Positions 16,366-25,991 of a stretch of DNA of 64,000 bases are shown here, piece by piece. The stretch lies in contig NZ_SAVB01000001.1 of NCBI RefSeq assembly GCF_004022265.1, forward strand, positions 186,001 through 250,000. Direction: 5' to 3'. The notes beneath the pieces were generated by a model. That model saw only the letters and a program-made list of their open reading frames with translations, searched no databases and had not been told where the DNA came from. The stretch comes from Paenirhodobacter ferrireducens (GTDB taxonomy: Bacteria > Pseudomonadota > Alphaproteobacteria > Rhodobacterales > Rhodobacteraceae). Position numbers and translations under genes: made by a program. Numbering within the stretch: position 1 is the stretch's first letter; the number at the start of each line of letters is the position of its first letter.

Positions 16366-19119
16366 TCAGGCCTTGGCGAGGTTGCGCAGCACGTAGTGCA
16401 GCACGCCGCCGTTCTTCAGGTACTCGATCTCGACCTCGGTATCGATCCGGGCCTTGAGCTGGATCGTCTTCACCGAGCCGTCCTTGAAGGTGATGGTGCA
16501 GGGCACCAGCGAGAGCGGCTTGATGTCGCCTTCGAGGCCCTCGATCGTCACCACCTCGTCGCCGGTCAGGCCGAGCGTCTTGCGGGTGTCGCCGCCGGTG
16601 AACTCGAACGGGATGACGCCCATGCCGATCAGGTTCGAGCGGTGGATCCGCTCGAAGCTTTCCGCGATCACCGCCTTGACGCCGAGCAGGTTGGTGCCCT
16701 TCGCCGCCCAGTCACGCGACGAGCCCGCGCCGTATTCGATGCCGCCGAAGATCACCAGCGGGATGCCCGCCGCCTGATATTCCATCGAGGCGTCGAAGAT
16801 CGTCGTCTGTTCGCCGTTCGGGCCCTTGGTGTAGCCGCCCTCGACGCCATCCAGCATCTCGTTCTTGATGCGGATATTGGCGAAGGTGCCGCGCATCATG
16901 ACTTCGTGGTTGCCGCGGCGCGAGCCGTAGCTGTTGAAGTCCTTCGGCGCGACGCCGCGCTCGGTCAGGTACTTGCCGGCCGGGGTGGTCGGCTTGAACG
17001 AGCCCGCGGGCGAGATGTGGTCGGTGGTGATCATGTCGCCGAGCACCGCGAGAACGCGGGCGTTGGTGACGTTCGAGATCACGCCCGGTTCCTTCGCCAT
17101 GCCCTGGAAGTAGGGCGGGTTCTGGATGTAGGTCGACTCGGCCGGCCAGTCGTAGGTCTCACCCTCGGTGGTCTTCACGCCCTGCCAGTTGGTGTCGCCC
17201 TTGAACACGTCGGCGTATTTCGCAAGGAAGGCCTCGCGGGTCACGCATTTCTCGACGAGTTCGGCGATCTCGGCGTCGGTCGGCCAGATGTCCTTGAGAT
17301 AGACCGGCTTGCCGTCCTTCGAGGTGGCGATCGGCTCGCTCGACAGGTCGATGTTCATGTCGCCGGCGATCGCATAGGCGACCACGAGCGGTGGCGAGGC
17401 GAGGAAGTTCGCGCGCACGTCGGGCGAGATGCGGCCTTCGAAGTTGCGGTTGCCCGAGAGCACGGCCGCGGCGACGAGGTCGTTGTCGTTGATCGCCTTC
17501 GAGATCGCCGGATCGCCGAGCGGGCCCGAGTTGCCGATGCAGGTGGTGCAGCCGAAGCCGACGATGTTGAAGCCGAGCGCGTCAAGATCGTCCTGCAGAT
17601 CGGCGGCCTTCAGGTATTCCTGCACGACCTGCGACCCGGGGGCGAGCGAGGTCTTCACCCAGGGCTTCGCGGTCAGGCCGAGTGCGCGCGCCTTGCGGGC
17701 GACGAGACCGGCACCGATCAGCACATAGGGGTTCGAGGTGTTGGTGCACGAGGTGATCGAGGCGATGACCACGGAGCCGTCACCGACCTTGTAGTCCTTG
17801 CCCTCGACGGCGACCGACTTGCAGACGTTGACCGGCTTCGTCGTGGTGTCGCCTTCCGAGGCCATCGCCGCGGCCTCGGCCGAGACGTCGATGCCGCGGT
17901 AGGAGGCGACGACCTTCGAGAAGGTCGATTTCGCGTCGGTCAGCGGCAGGTAGTCCTGCGGACGCTTCGGACCCGAGATCGCCGGGACGATCGAGCCCAT
18001 GTCGAGCTCGAGGGTCGACGAATAGACCGGCGCATAATCCGCACCGCGCCAGAAGCCGTTTTCCTTCGCATAGGCCTCGACCAGGGCGATGCGCTCTTCC
18101 GAGCGGCCGGTCTGCTTGAGGTAGCGCAGGGTTTCCGCATCGATCGGGAAGAAGCCGCAGGTCGCGCCGTATTCGGGCGCCATGTTGGCGATGGTGGCGC
18201 GCTGCGCCAGCGGCAGCTTGTCGAGGCCTTCGCCGTAGAATTCGACGAACTTGCCGACCACGCCGTGCTTGCGCAGCATCTGCACGACCTTCAGCACGAG
18301 GTCGGTGCCGGTGGTGCCTTCGACCATCGCGCCGGTCAGCTTGAAGCCGACGACTTCCGGGATCAGCATCGACACGGGCTGGCCGAGCATCGCGGCCTCG
18401 GCCTCGATGCCGCCCACGCCCCAGCCGAGAACGGCGGCGCCGTTCACCATCGTGGTGTGGCTGTCGGTGCCGACGAGGGTGTCGGGATAGGCCACGAGCT
18501 CGCCGTTCTGGTCGGTGTCGGTCCAGACGGTCTGGGCGAGGTATTCAAGGTTCACCTGGTGGCAGATGCCGGTGCCCGGGGGAACGACGCGGAAGTTCTC
18601 GAACGCGCCCTGGCCCCATTTCAGGAACTGATAGCGCTCCATGTTGCGCTCGTATTCCAGTTCCACGTTGCGCTGGAAGGCGCGCGGGTTGCCGAACTCG
18701 TCAATCATCACCGAGTGGTCGATGACCAGGTCGACGGGGACGAGCGGGTTGATCTTCTGCGCGTCGCCGCCCAGACCCTTGATGCCGTCGCGCATCGCGG
18801 CGAGGTCGACCACGGCCGGAACGCCGGTGAAGTCCTGCATCAGCACGCGGGCCGGACGGTAGGCGATTTCGCGCGGGTTCTTGCCGCCCATCTTCGCCCA
18901 GTCACCGAAGGCCTTGATGTCCTCGACCGAGACCGAGAAGCCGCCGTCCTCGAACCGCAGCAGGTTCTCGAGCACGACCTTCAGCGAAGCGGGCAGCTTC
19001 GAGAAGTCGCCGAGCCCCGCCTCTTGCGCGGCCGGGATCGAGTAATAGGAATAGGACGTTCCGCCGACGGCGAGCGTGCGGCGCGTCTTGGCAGTGTCTT
19101 TGCCGGTGACGACGGTCAT
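16366..19119 (-). CDS. acnA: aconitate hydratase A
   Basis: A 917-residue aconitase (citrate/isocitrate isomerase, TCA cycle) of the AcnA/IRP type. Two parts of the [4Fe-4S] ligand set are visible: [13 protein letters not shown] and [14 protein letters not shown]. The swivel domain ends with [14 protein letters not shown] ahead of [14 protein letters not shown] and [18 protein letters not shown]. Start ATG 19119 is preceded by GGGAGG; 39 upstream in-frame codons are not family sequence. A strong terminator follows it and a candidate operator lies about 100 bp upstream. Confidence 0.97.
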   Translation of the reverse strand: MTVVTGKDTAKTRRTLAVGGTSYSYYSIPAAQEAGLGDFSKLPASLKVVLENLLRFEDGGFSVSVEDIKAFGDWAKMGGKNPREIAYRPARVLMQDFTGVPAVVDLAAMRDGIKGLGGDAQKINPLVPVDLVIDHSVMIDEFGNPRAFQRNVELEYERNMERYQFLKWGQGAFENFRVVPPGTGICHQVNLEYLAQTVWTDTDQNGELVAYPDTLVGTDSHTTMVNGAAVLGWGVGGIEAEAAMLGQPVSMLIPEVVGFKLTGAMVEGTTGTDLVLKVVQMLRKHGVVGKFVEFYGEGLDKLPLAQRATIANMAPEYGATCGFFPIDAETLRYLKQTGRSEERIALVEAYAKENGFWRGADYAPVYSSTLELDMGSIVPAISGPKRPQDYLPLTDAKSTFSKVVASYRGIDVSAEAAAMASEGDTTTKPVNVCKSVAVEGKDYKVGDGSVVIASITSCTNTSNPYVLIGAGLVARKARALGLTAKPWVKTSLAPGSQVVQEYLKAADLQDDLDALGFNIVGFGCTTCIGNSGPLGDPAISKAINDNDLVAAAVLSGNRNFEGRISPDVRANFLASPPLVVAYAIAGDMNIDLSSEPIATSKDGKPVYLKDIWPTDAEIAELVEKCVTREAFLAKYADVFKGDTNWQGVKTTEGETYDWPAESTYIQNPPYFQGMAKEPGVISNVTNARVLAVLGDMITTDHISPAGSFKPTTPAGKYLTERGVAPKDFNSYGSRRGNHEVMMRGTFANIRIKNEMLDGVEGGYTKGPNGEQTTIFDASMEYQAAGIPLVIFGGIEYGAGSSRDWAAKGTNLLGVKAVIAESFERIHRSNLIGMGVIPFEFTGGDTRKTLGLTGDEVVTIEGLEGDIKPLSLVPCTITFKDGSVKTIQLKARIDTEVEIEYLKNGGVLHYVLRNLAKA

Positions 19120-19220
19120 GGGGACTGGCCTCCCTTGCAGTGATCGGATTGAGATCAGGGTTTCGCTGCGGCCGTTCTGCCCCAACGGGGGGAGTCGATC
19201 AAGGGGGATGCGGCATTTTT

Positions 19221-19236
19221 GTATACCATTGCACAC
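19221..19236. promoter_or_regulatory. 16-base motif upstream of acnA related to the one before gap
   Basis: GTATACCATTGCACAC lies about 100 bp before the aconitase start and matches the gap-upstream palindrome at 8321-8336 at 12 of 16 positions, including a continuous ATACCAT. Function is inferred. The remainder of 19120-19394 shows no other gene. Confidence 0.35.
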
Positions 19237-19394
19237 TGATTTTCACGCCGCTCGCGGAAGAGCGCCGACAGCGGTCGCGGGCGTTCGCGCTATCAGTGGC
19301 CAGTGGCCGGCTGACGCAGGGGAAATCGCAAAACCTTGATTGGCAAAGGCCATGCCCTCAGCTTAGGAAGAGACCTGCAAGGGAAAGGGGCGCC

Positions 19395-20411
19395 ATGGCA
19401 CTGGCACGCGCGATCATCGGCACCGCCGCCGGAGGCTGGCTGGCACTGACCTTCGCCGCGGTCTGCGGCGCCCAGGCCTTCGCGGATGGCGTGGATCTGG
19501 GGCATGGTCCCGGTCCGGGCGCCGGGCTGCTTGGCGATTCCGCCGCGATGGTTCTTGCCGATGCCGGCACGGCAGCCGGAAACGGCGGCGGAAATGGTGG
19601 CGGAAATGGTGGCGGCGGCGCGGCACCCGCCCCCGGCACGCTTTCCGGCCCGTCGCTGATCGAGAATCTGAACCAGGCGCTCGAGAATGCGCTCGGGAAG
19701 GCCGGGGTGTCCGATGCGATGTCGCTGATGGCGCGCACCGCCGGCGCGGAGCCTGCGCGCGGCCCGGTGGTGGTCGAGCTCTTCACCTCGCAGGGCTGTT
19801 CGGCCTGCCCGCCGGCAGACGAGCTTCTGGCGAAGATTGCCGATCGTGCCGATGTGATCGCGCTGTCGCTGCACGTCGATTACTGGGATTACCTCGGCTG
19901 GGAGGACCCCTTCGCCCAGCCCGCCTTCACCGCCCGGCAAAAGGCCTATGCCCGCGCCGCGCGCAGCCGCACCATCTTCACCCCGCAGATGATCGTCGAG
20001 GGCGAGCAGTCGCTCGTCGCGCCGAGCGAGACAGAGCTTGAGCAGATGATCGCGCGCGAATACGAGGCCCCCGATGCCGTGGCGCTCAGTGTCTCGGGCA
20101 CGAAGGGCAATTATCAGATCGAGCTGCGCGCCGATCCGCCGCTGACCCAGAATGCGGTGGTGCAGATCGTGCGCTTCGCGCCGCAGGCGCGGGTCGAAAT
20201 CCTGCGCGGCGAGAACGCGGGGATGGTGCTCGATTACGCCAATGTCGTCACCGCCTGGCATGCCGTGGCCGATTGGGACGGCCGCACGCCGACCCGGCTC
20301 ACCGCGAAGATCGACGGCGACGAACCGGCGGTGGTGATCGTGCAAAGCGCGACGCCCGGCAAGTCGGCGCCGCTGCCGGGGCCGATCCTCGCCGCCGCCC
20401 GGCTGAACTGA
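19395..20411 (+). CDS. DUF1223 thioredoxin-like secreted protein with extended N-terminus
   Basis: A 338-residue protein. Residues 1-33 look like a signal peptide (ALARAIIGTAAGGWLALTF...AFADG). Residues 34-115 form a low-complexity region with a glycine run (GNGGGNGGGNGGGG). The DUF1223 domain starts at about 120: VVVELFTSQGCSACPPADEL, then LHVDYWDYLGWEDPFAQPAF and FTPQMIVEG. The CSACPP motif resembles a thioredoxin CxxC site. The domain alone is normally about 230-250 residues, so the N-terminal extension is unusual. ATG 19395 fits the signal peptide. Redox partner unknown. Confidence 0.82.
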   Translation: MALARAIIGTAAGGWLALTFAAVCGAQAFADGVDLGHGPGPGAGLLGDSAAMVLADAGTAAGNGGGNGGGNGGGGAAPAPGTLSGPSLIENLNQALENALGKAGVSDAMSLMARTAGAEPARGPVVVELFTSQGCSACPPADELLAKIADRADVIALSLHVDYWDYLGWEDPFAQPAFTARQKAYARAARSRTIFTPQMIVEGEQSLVAPSETELEQMIAREYEAPDAVALSVSGTKGNYQIELRADPPLTQNAVVQIVRFAPQARVEILRGENAGMVLDYANVVTAWHAVADWDGRTPTRLTAKIDGDEPAVVIVQSATPGKSAPLPGPILAAARLN

Positions 20412-20459
20412 TCCCGTATCGCCGGCCCGTCTCGGGACGCGCCGCGTCAGGCCGTCGGC

Positions 20460-21353
20460 TCAGGCCTGCGGCGTTTTCGGCCGGCGGTCCTTCCAGCGCC
20501 GGTGCACCCAGAGCCATTGCTCCATATGGGCCCGGATCTGCCGCTCCAGCGCGTCGTTCAGCGCCTGGGTCATCGTCTCGGCATCGCTGTGCGGCACCGG
20601 CGCCTCGACCAGGATGCGGAAGCTCAGCCCGTCGGGCTGGCGGATCGCATAGATCGGGATCAGGTCGGCCTTCAGCTTCAGCGCCAGCTCGGCCGCCGAA
20701 GTGGGGGTTTGCGCCGGACGTCCGAAGAAGGTCAGATGTGCGCCCTGGCGGAAGAACTGGTCAAAGCCGAAGGCCACCATGCCGCCCGAGCGCAGGAAGC
20801 GCAGCATCGCCTTCAGATCGTGGTCGCGGGCGAAGAGCGGCGTCGCGATGGCCGAGATCGCACGCAGGTAATGGCGGTTGAACAGCGCGTTGCCCATCGG
20901 CCGGTAGATCGCGCCGATGCGGTAGCCGCGCCCGGCCAGCGCGCCGCGCCAGGCGTCGTAATTGCCGAAATGCCCGGCTGCGACGATCACCGGCCGGCCC
21001 TCGTCATGGGCGGCCTGCAGCGCGGCGGCCCCCGGACCTTCAAGCGGCAGGTTGCGCACCCGGGCGAGGAATTCCTCGCCGGAATAGATCTCGGCGAGCG
21101 AGCGGCCGACATTGTCGGGCACCGCACGCACCAGCCGCTCGACCTCGGCCGTCGGCAGCTCGGGGCAGGTCAGGGCAAGATTCGCGCGGATCCGCCGGCG
21201 CCAGCCCGCGACCGGCGCCACCAGATGCGTCACCGCCCAGCCCATCATCGGCACCCGCCGCTCGTAGGGGAGGCTGCGCGCAAGCGCCATCAGGCCACGG
21301 AATACCGTGTCGGACAGGCGGTCGGACAGGCTGGGATGCGGGATCTCGGTCAT
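20460..21353 (-). CDS. lysophospholipid/lipid A acyltransferase, LpxL/HtrB family
   Basis: A 297-residue membrane-associated acyltransferase. The HX4D catalytic motif is visible as GHFGNYDAWRG (about residue 127), with IYRPMGNALFNRHY and FFGRPAQTPTSAAELALKL downstream. The C-terminus QWLWVHRRWKDR is typical of LpxL-type late lipid A acyltransferases. It probably adds a secondary acyl chain to lipid A or acts on another lipid. It follows the EamA gene by 3 bp, so the pair is cotranscribed. Confidence 0.87.
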   Translation of the reverse strand: MTEIPHPSLSDRLSDTVFRGLMALARSLPYERRVPMMGWAVTHLVAPVAGWRRRIRANLALTCPELPTAEVERLVRAVPDNVGRSLAEIYSGEEFLARVRNLPLEGPGAAALQAAHDEGRPVIVAAGHFGNYDAWRGALAGRGYRIGAIYRPMGNALFNRHYLRAISAIATPLFARDHDLKAMLRFLRSGGMVAFGFDQFFRQGAHLTFFGRPAQTPTSAAELALKLKADLIPIYAIRQPDGLSFRILVEAPVPHSDAETMTQALNDALERQIRAHMEQWLWVHRRWKDRRPKTPQA

Positions 21354-21356
21354 CGC

Positions 21357-22289
21357 TCACTCTGCGGACTTGCGTTCGCGATACCAGACATAGAGACCCG
21401 CCCCGACGATCACAAGCGCACCGGCCACCGTCCAGGCGTCGGGCAGCTGACCGAAGAAGACAAAGCCCCACAGGCTCGCGAAGATCAGGCTGAAATAGCC
21501 GAAGGGAGCAAGTGTCGAGGCCTCGCTCAGGCTGAAGGCACGCACGACGAGTGCCTGACCGGCGCTGCCCAGAACGCCAAGCGCCAGGAAGATCGGGAAA
21601 TCGGCCATCGCCACTTCCTTCCAGACGAAGGGCAGGGCGATCGAGCTGAGCACTGTGCCGACCAGCGCCGACCAGATCAGCGAGGTGGCGAGCGGGTCGG
21701 TGCGCACGACGCGGGTGAGCAGGTTGCCCGCGGCATAGCTGAAGGCCGAGGCGAAGGCGAGGGCGGCCGCGGGCTCGAAGGCGCCGACGCCCGGGCGCAG
21801 GATCACCAGCGCGCCGAGGAAGGCGATGACGATGCCGGCGATGCGGCGCGGCCCGATCCGCTCGCCCAGGAACAGCGCCGCGCCGAGCGTGATGAGGATC
21901 GGGTTGATGTCGAAGAGCGCATCCGCCTCGGCCAGACCGATGTGACGGATGGCGACGAAGAAGAGCACGATGGTAATCACCTGCATCACCCCGCGCGCCG
22001 CCTGCGCGAGCGGCTGGCGGGTGCGCAGGCGCGGAAGGAACGCGCCGCGATAGACCAGTGCCACCAGTGCGAGATTGATCGCGAAGCGCGCCCAGATCAC
22101 CTGCGCCGGATGGTAGCGGGTGACGAGATACTTCGCCACCGCGTCCATCAGCGTGAAGGTCGCGAGCGAGCCAAGCAGGAACAGCACGCCCAGCCCGGCC
22201 GCGCGCCGCCGGGCCGCTGCCGCCTGGTCAACGGCAGAGGGGGCCGCTTGCGGCCCCCCCGGTTCAGTCTGGATCTGGGTCGGGCTCAA
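21357..22289 (-). CDS. EamA/DMT-family exporter
   Basis: A 310-residue protein with about ten hydrophobic segments in two EamA repeats ([20 protein letters not shown] first, [16 protein letters not shown] at the join). The frame starts at a TTG (22289) overlapping the tkt stop as TTGA, implying translational coupling. A perfect 9-bp hairpin lies in the first codons, which could damp expression or mean a later start, but a later start would delete the first helix. Substrate unknown; metabolite or nucleotide-sugar exporters are typical. Confidence 0.82.
   Translation of the reverse strand: MSPTQIQTEPGGPQAAPSAVDQAAAARRRAAGLGVLFLLGSLATFTLMDAVAKYLVTRYHPAQVIWARFAINLALVALVYRGAFLPRLRTRQPLAQAARGVMQVITIVLFFVAIRHIGLAEADALFDINPILITLGAALFLGERIGPRRIAGIVIAFLGALVILRPGVGAFEPAAALAFASAFSYAAGNLLTRVVRTDPLATSLIWSALVGTVLSSIALPFVWKEVAMADFPIFLALGVLGSAGQALVVRAFSLSEASTLAPFGYFSLIFASLWGFVFFGQLPDAWTVAGALVIVGAGLYVWYRERKSAE
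22239..22258. promoter_or_regulatory. perfect hairpin after tkt, within the EamA leader codons
   Basis: GGGGGCCGC and GCGGCCCCC pair completely around TT, about 30 bp past the tkt stop and inside the EamA 5' coding region. No T-run follows on the minus strand, so it is not a standard terminator; it may reduce read-through or stabilise the tkt mRNA end. Confidence 0.45.
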
Positions 22290-24304
22290 AGCAGGCTTTT
22301 CACCTTTTCGGCCACCGCCTCGGCGGTGATGCCGAATTCCTGATAAAGCCGATCGGCCGGGGCCGAGGCGCCAAAGCCGGTCATGCCGACGAAGCCCGCC
22401 TTCTTTTCCGAACCGCGCTCGCCCAGGAGCCAGCGGTCCCAGGGCTGACGCACCGCGGCCTCGACGGCCACACGCACCGCGCCCGGCGGCAGGATCTTGC
22501 GGCGGTAGGCCTCGTCCTGCGCCGCGAAGAGCTCCATGCAGGGCATCGACACGACGCGGGTGCCGATCGCCTGCGCCTGCAGGATCTCGCGGGCCTTCAG
22601 CGCGATCTCGACTTCCGAGCCGGTCGCCATGATGACGGCCTGACGCTTGCCCGCCGCTTCCTCGAGCACATAGGCACCCTTCGCGGTCAGGTTCGCGCCC
22701 GAGTGCTTGGTGCGCAGGGTGGGCAGGTTCTGCCGGCTCAGCGCCAGCACCGAGGGGGTCTTTTCCGAGCTGAGCGCCAGTTCCCAGGCCTCGGCCGTCT
22801 CGATCACGTCGGCGGGGCGGAAGGTCCAGGTGTTCGGCGTGGCGCGGCAGATCGCCAGATGCTCGACCGGCTGGTGGGTCGGGCCGTCTTCGCCCAGGCC
22901 GATACTGTCATGGGTCATCACATAGACCGCCGGAACGCCCATCAGCGCCGACAGGCGCATCGCGCCGCGGGCATAGTCGGTGAAGCAGAAGAAGGTGCCG
23001 CCATAGGGGCGCACGCCGCCATGCAGGTAGAGCCCGTTCATCGCCGCCGCCATGCCGTGTTCGCGGATGCCGTAGCGGATGTAGCGGCCCTTGCGGTTGT
23101 CGGGCATGAAGTCGCCGAGCCCCGGGGTCAGCGTCAGGTTCGAGCCGGTGAGGTCGGCCGAGCCGCCGATGGTTTCCGGAATGACCGGGTTCACCGCGGC
23201 GAGCACCATTTCCGAGGCCTTGCGGGTCGCGACCTTGGGCGCGGCTTCCGACTGCGCCTTCTTGAAGGCGCGGATCGCCGAGGCGAGCTTCTTCGACACG
23301 CCGCGGCTCATCTGCCGCTCGAACTCGGCCTTCTTCGCGGGCGAGAGCGCATTCAGACGCTCTTCCCACTCGGCGCGGGCGGTGGCGCCCTTCGCACCGA
23401 TCGCTTCCCATTCGGCCTTGATCTCGGCCGGGATCTCGAACGGGCCATAGGGCCAGCCGTAGATCTCCTTGGTCGCGGCCAGTTCCTTGTCGCCCAGCGG
23501 CGAGCCATGCACCGAATAGCTGTCCGACTTGGTCGGCGCACCGAAGCCGATGATCGTCTTGCAGTCGACGAGCACCGGACGCTTGGCCTTCTTCGCCTCG
23601 GTCAGCGCGCGGTCGATGTCGGCCGGGTCATGGCCGTCGCAGGCAAGCACCTGCCAGCCCGAGGCCTCGAAGCGCTTGTGCTGGTCGGTGATGTCCGACA
23701 CCGTCACGCGGCCGTCGATGGTGATGTTGTTGTTGTCCCAAAGGACGATCAGGTTGTCGAGTTCCTGCTTGCCGGCAAGGCCGATCGCTTCCTGGCTGAT
23801 GCCTTCCATCAGGCAGCCGTCGCCGGCGATCACCCAGATCTTGTGATCGACGACCTTCTTGCCGAAGCGCGCGGCCATCGACTTCTCGGCGATCGCCATG
23901 CCGACCGCTGTCGAGATCCCCTGGCCGAGCGGGCCGGTGGTGGTCTCGACGCCCTCGAGATGGCCGTATTCCGGGTGACCCGCCATGCGCGAGCCCCACT
24001 GCCGGAACGACTTCACCTGATCGAGCGTCGCCTGTTCATAGCCGGTGAGGTAGAGCAGCGAATAGAGCAGCATCGAGGCATGCCCGGCCGAGAGCACGAA
24101 GCGGTCGCGGTCTGCCCAGCCCGGCGCCTTGGCGTCGAACTTCAGGTGGTTGCTGTAAAGCACCGTCGCGACATCGGCAAGGCCCATCGGCGCGCCGGGG
24201 TGGCCGGAATTGGCGGCCTGAACCGCATCCATGGCGAGAGCGCGGATCGCGGTCGCAAGTTTCCAGTGGTCGGGGTGAGTGGCACGGAGCGTGGCGATGT
24301 CCAA
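22286..24304 (-). CDS. tkt: transketolase
   Basis: A 672-residue thiamine-diphosphate enzyme of the pentose phosphate and Calvin pathways, of full family length. Seen: the transketolase N-terminal pattern [20 protein letters not shown], the ThDP-binding region [18 protein letters not shown] with [11 protein letters not shown], and the second-domain segment [20 protein letters not shown]. The start is TTG (24304), well placed after AAAGGAG. Nothing in the window ties it to a cbb cluster, so pathway assignment stays general. Confidence 0.96.
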   Translation of the reverse strand: MDIATLRATHPDHWKLATAIRALAMDAVQAANSGHPGAPMGLADVATVLYSNHLKFDAKAPGWADRDRFVLSAGHASMLLYSLLYLTGYEQATLDQVKSFRQWGSRMAGHPEYGHLEGVETTTGPLGQGISTAVGMAIAEKSMAARFGKKVVDHKIWVIAGDGCLMEGISQEAIGLAGKQELDNLIVLWDNNNITIDGRVTVSDITDQHKRFEASGWQVLACDGHDPADIDRALTEAKKAKRPVLVDCKTIIGFGAPTKSDSYSVHGSPLGDKELAATKEIYGWPYGPFEIPAEIKAEWEAIGAKGATARAEWEERLNALSPAKKAEFERQMSRGVSKKLASAIRAFKKAQSEAAPKVATRKASEMVLAAVNPVIPETIGGSADLTGSNLTLTPGLGDFMPDNRKGRYIRYGIREHGMAAAMNGLYLHGGVRPYGGTFFCFTDYARGAMRLSALMGVPAVYVMTHDSIGLGEDGPTHQPVEHLAICRATPNTWTFRPADVIETAEAWELALSSEKTPSVLALSRQNLPTLRTKHSGANLTAKGAYVLEEAAGKRQAVIMATGSEVEIALKAREILQAQAIGTRVVSMPCMELFAAQDEAYRRKILPPGAVRVAVEAAVRQPWDRWLLGERGSEKKAGFVGMTGFGASAPADRLYQEFGITAEAVAEKVKSLL

Positions 24305-24507
24305 GAGCCTCTCCTTTCGATGCGATGTTGGCGTTAACTTGCGCCCCTGATAGCAGGGATCGGGGCAAGTTCAAGCGCAAGCCCCAAGTGCTTGATGCAA
24401 AAGGGTGGGCTGGCCCCTGTCCAGAGGATAGACTGGGCCGCGCGGCGGCGCAGGCGGCGATTCGCTGTGCCGCGTCGTTGCCGCCCAGTTGCTGCCCAGG
24501 GGAACAG

Positions 24508-25110
24508 ATGACCGAGATCGCCGAATACGAACGCCGGATCTCCTTCGCGCTCGACCGGATCGGGCGCGGGGTCGAGGCCCTGCTGGCGCGGCCGGTGGCA
24601 GAGCCGCCGGTGCCCGAACCCGAGCCCGATGTCGGGACCGAGGCGCCCGCCGCGCTGCCGGTTGCCGAGCCCGTCGCGGAAGCCCCGGCGCCGGCCGGCG
24701 CCGACCCGGCAGAGCTTGCCCGCCTGCATGAGGCGCTCGACAGCGAGCGGGAGGCGAATGCCCAGCTCTCCGAGCGTGTGCGGGCGATCCGTGAAAAGCA
24801 GGAAACCACGCTCTCGGCGATGGAGAAGCGCCTCGCCACGGCGACGAAGGCGCTCGAGACCGCACAATCCGAGGTGAACCGGCTCAAGCGCGCGAACCTC
24901 GATCTGGCCGAGGCGAACCAGGCGCTGATCGAGGCCGGCAACGACCCTGCACCGCATCTGATCAACCGCGCGATGCAGGCCGAGCTCGAGGCGCTGCGCG
25001 CCGCACGGGCCGGGGAGGCGGCGGAACTGGCCGAGATCCTCGGCACGCTCGCACCGATCTTCGCCACATCGGCCGAGGAGACGCAACCGGGGGAGGGCGA
25101 AGATGCCTGA
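24508..25110 (+). CDS. coiled-coil protein upstream of zapA
   Basis: A 200-residue protein I cannot assign to a named family. Residues 1-25 (TEIAEYERRISFALDRIGRG) are helical, 30-70 are Pro/Ala-rich and probably disordered, and about 70-165 have the heptad-like Leu/Ala and Glu/Lys pattern of a long coiled coil (LHEALDSEREANAQLSERV, LSAMEKRLATATKALETAQ). ATG 24508 follows GGAACAG. It overlaps zapA by 8 bp, so a division- or envelope-related role is inferred from context only. Confidence 0.75.
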   Translation: MTEIAEYERRISFALDRIGRGVEALLARPVAEPPVPEPEPDVGTEAPAALPVAEPVAEAPAPAGADPAELARLHEALDSEREANAQLSERVRAIREKQETTLSAMEKRLATATKALETAQSEVNRLKRANLDLAEANQALIEAGNDPAPHLINRAMQAELEALRAARAGEAAELAEILGTLAPIFATSAEETQPGEGEDA

Positions 25111-25501
25111 GCTGAAGATCACCATTGGTGAGCGCGACTTCGCCGTCGCCTGCGCCCAGGGCGAGGAACATTTCCTGCAGGCCGCATCGGCGCTTCTTGA
25201 TGCCGAGGCGGCAGTGCTGCTCGGTCAGATCGGGCGGATGCCCGAGACGCGGATGCTGCTGATGGCGGGGCTGATGGTGGCCGACAAGGCAGCCGGCACC
25301 GGCGACCGTCTGCGCCGGCTGCAGGCCGAGCTCGAGGCCGCGCAGGGCCAGATCGCCGCACTCGAGGCCGCGCTCGCCGACGCCCGGGCGCATCCGGTCG
25401 AGGTCGAGGTGCCGGTGGTCCCGCACGAGGTTTTCGACACTCTCGCCGAGATTGCGGCGCGGGCCGAGGCGATGGCCGACGCGATCGAGGAGAACGCCTG
25501 A
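25103..25501 (+). CDS. zapA: cell division protein ZapA
   Basis: A 132-residue ZapA-family protein that in other bacteria cross-links FtsZ filaments. The N-terminus has the family start ELKITIGERDFAVACAQGEE, and the central segment MLLMAGLMVADKAAG is the conserved helix region; the C-terminal half is coiled-coil (RLQAELEAAQGQIAALEAAL). It overlaps the preceding gene by 8 bp and the next by one base (TGATG). Confidence 0.86.
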   Translation: MPELKITIGERDFAVACAQGEEHFLQAASALLDAEAAVLLGQIGRMPETRMLLMAGLMVADKAAGTGDRLRRLQAELEAAQGQIAALEAALADARAHPVEVEVPVVPHEVFDTLAEIAARAEAMADAIEENA

Positions 25502-25839
25502 TGCGCCTTGCCGCAGCCGCTCTCCTGCTCGCCGCCCCGGCAGCCGCGCAGGAGCTGGAGGCCCTGCCGATGCACTATGGCTGCGACCGCGGCGCGCGGA
25601 TCGAGGCGGTCTATGTGAACGGCGGCATGCCGGCGCTTGCGATCCTGACGCTCGAAGGGCGGATGGTCGTGCTTTCCAACGTGCCCTCGGGCTCGGGGGC
25701 CTTCTATGCCGAGGCGCCGGAGGGCCGGGCGGGCTATTTCTGGCGCACGAAGGGCGAGGAGGCCACGCTGAGCTGGCGCGCGGCCGACGGGTCGGAAACC
25801 GATCTGCTTGACGGCTGCACGGCGCTGCCGCAGGACTGA
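25501..25839 (+). CDS. MliC-like (lysozyme-inhibitor fold) periplasmic protein
   Basis: A 112-residue protein with a cleavable signal peptide (MRLAAAALLLAAPAAAQ). The mature part matches the MliC pattern: MHYGCDRGARIEAVYVNGG, SGSGAFYAEAPEGRAGYFW, RTKGEEATLSW and a final DGCTALPQ whose Cys can pair with the YGC cysteine. MliC proteins inhibit C-type lysozymes in the periplasm. It starts within the zapA stop codon, so it is the third gene of this operon. Inhibitory activity is not proven by sequence. Confidence 0.75.
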   Translation: MRLAAAALLLAAPAAAQELEALPMHYGCDRGARIEAVYVNGGMPALAILTLEGRMVVLSNVPSGSGAFYAEAPEGRAGYFWRTKGEEATLSWRAADGSETDLLDGCTALPQD

Positions 25840-25867
25840 CCACCGTTTCCCGCCGATCCGGCCCGAT

Positions 25868-25890
25868 GAAGACCGGGCCCCCCGGTCTTC
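25868..25890 (+). terminator. hairpin after the zapA operon
   Basis: GAAGACCGGG and CCCGGTCTTC pair perfectly around CCC, 29 bp past the mliC-like stop. No T-tract follows, so termination efficiency is uncertain. Confidence 0.5.
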
Positions 25891-25900
25891 CGCGTCTCAT

Positions 25901-25960
25901 CTTCCAATCGCGTCAAGCATCCCGGGGGTGGGCCCCCGAAGGCCGAGGGGCAACGCCCCC
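25901..25960. repeat. intergenic repeat, half copy C with C/G tract
   Basis: Bases 25901-25928 match the right arm of the family (CTTCCAATCG then CATCCCGGGGG) and are followed by a GGGGC/GCCCC tract. Only one arm is recognisable. It occupies the gap between the convergent mliC-like and purF genes. Confidence 0.5.
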
Positions 25961-25991
25961 TTCCTTGGCGGCGTCGCGCCGGCGGGCGGCC

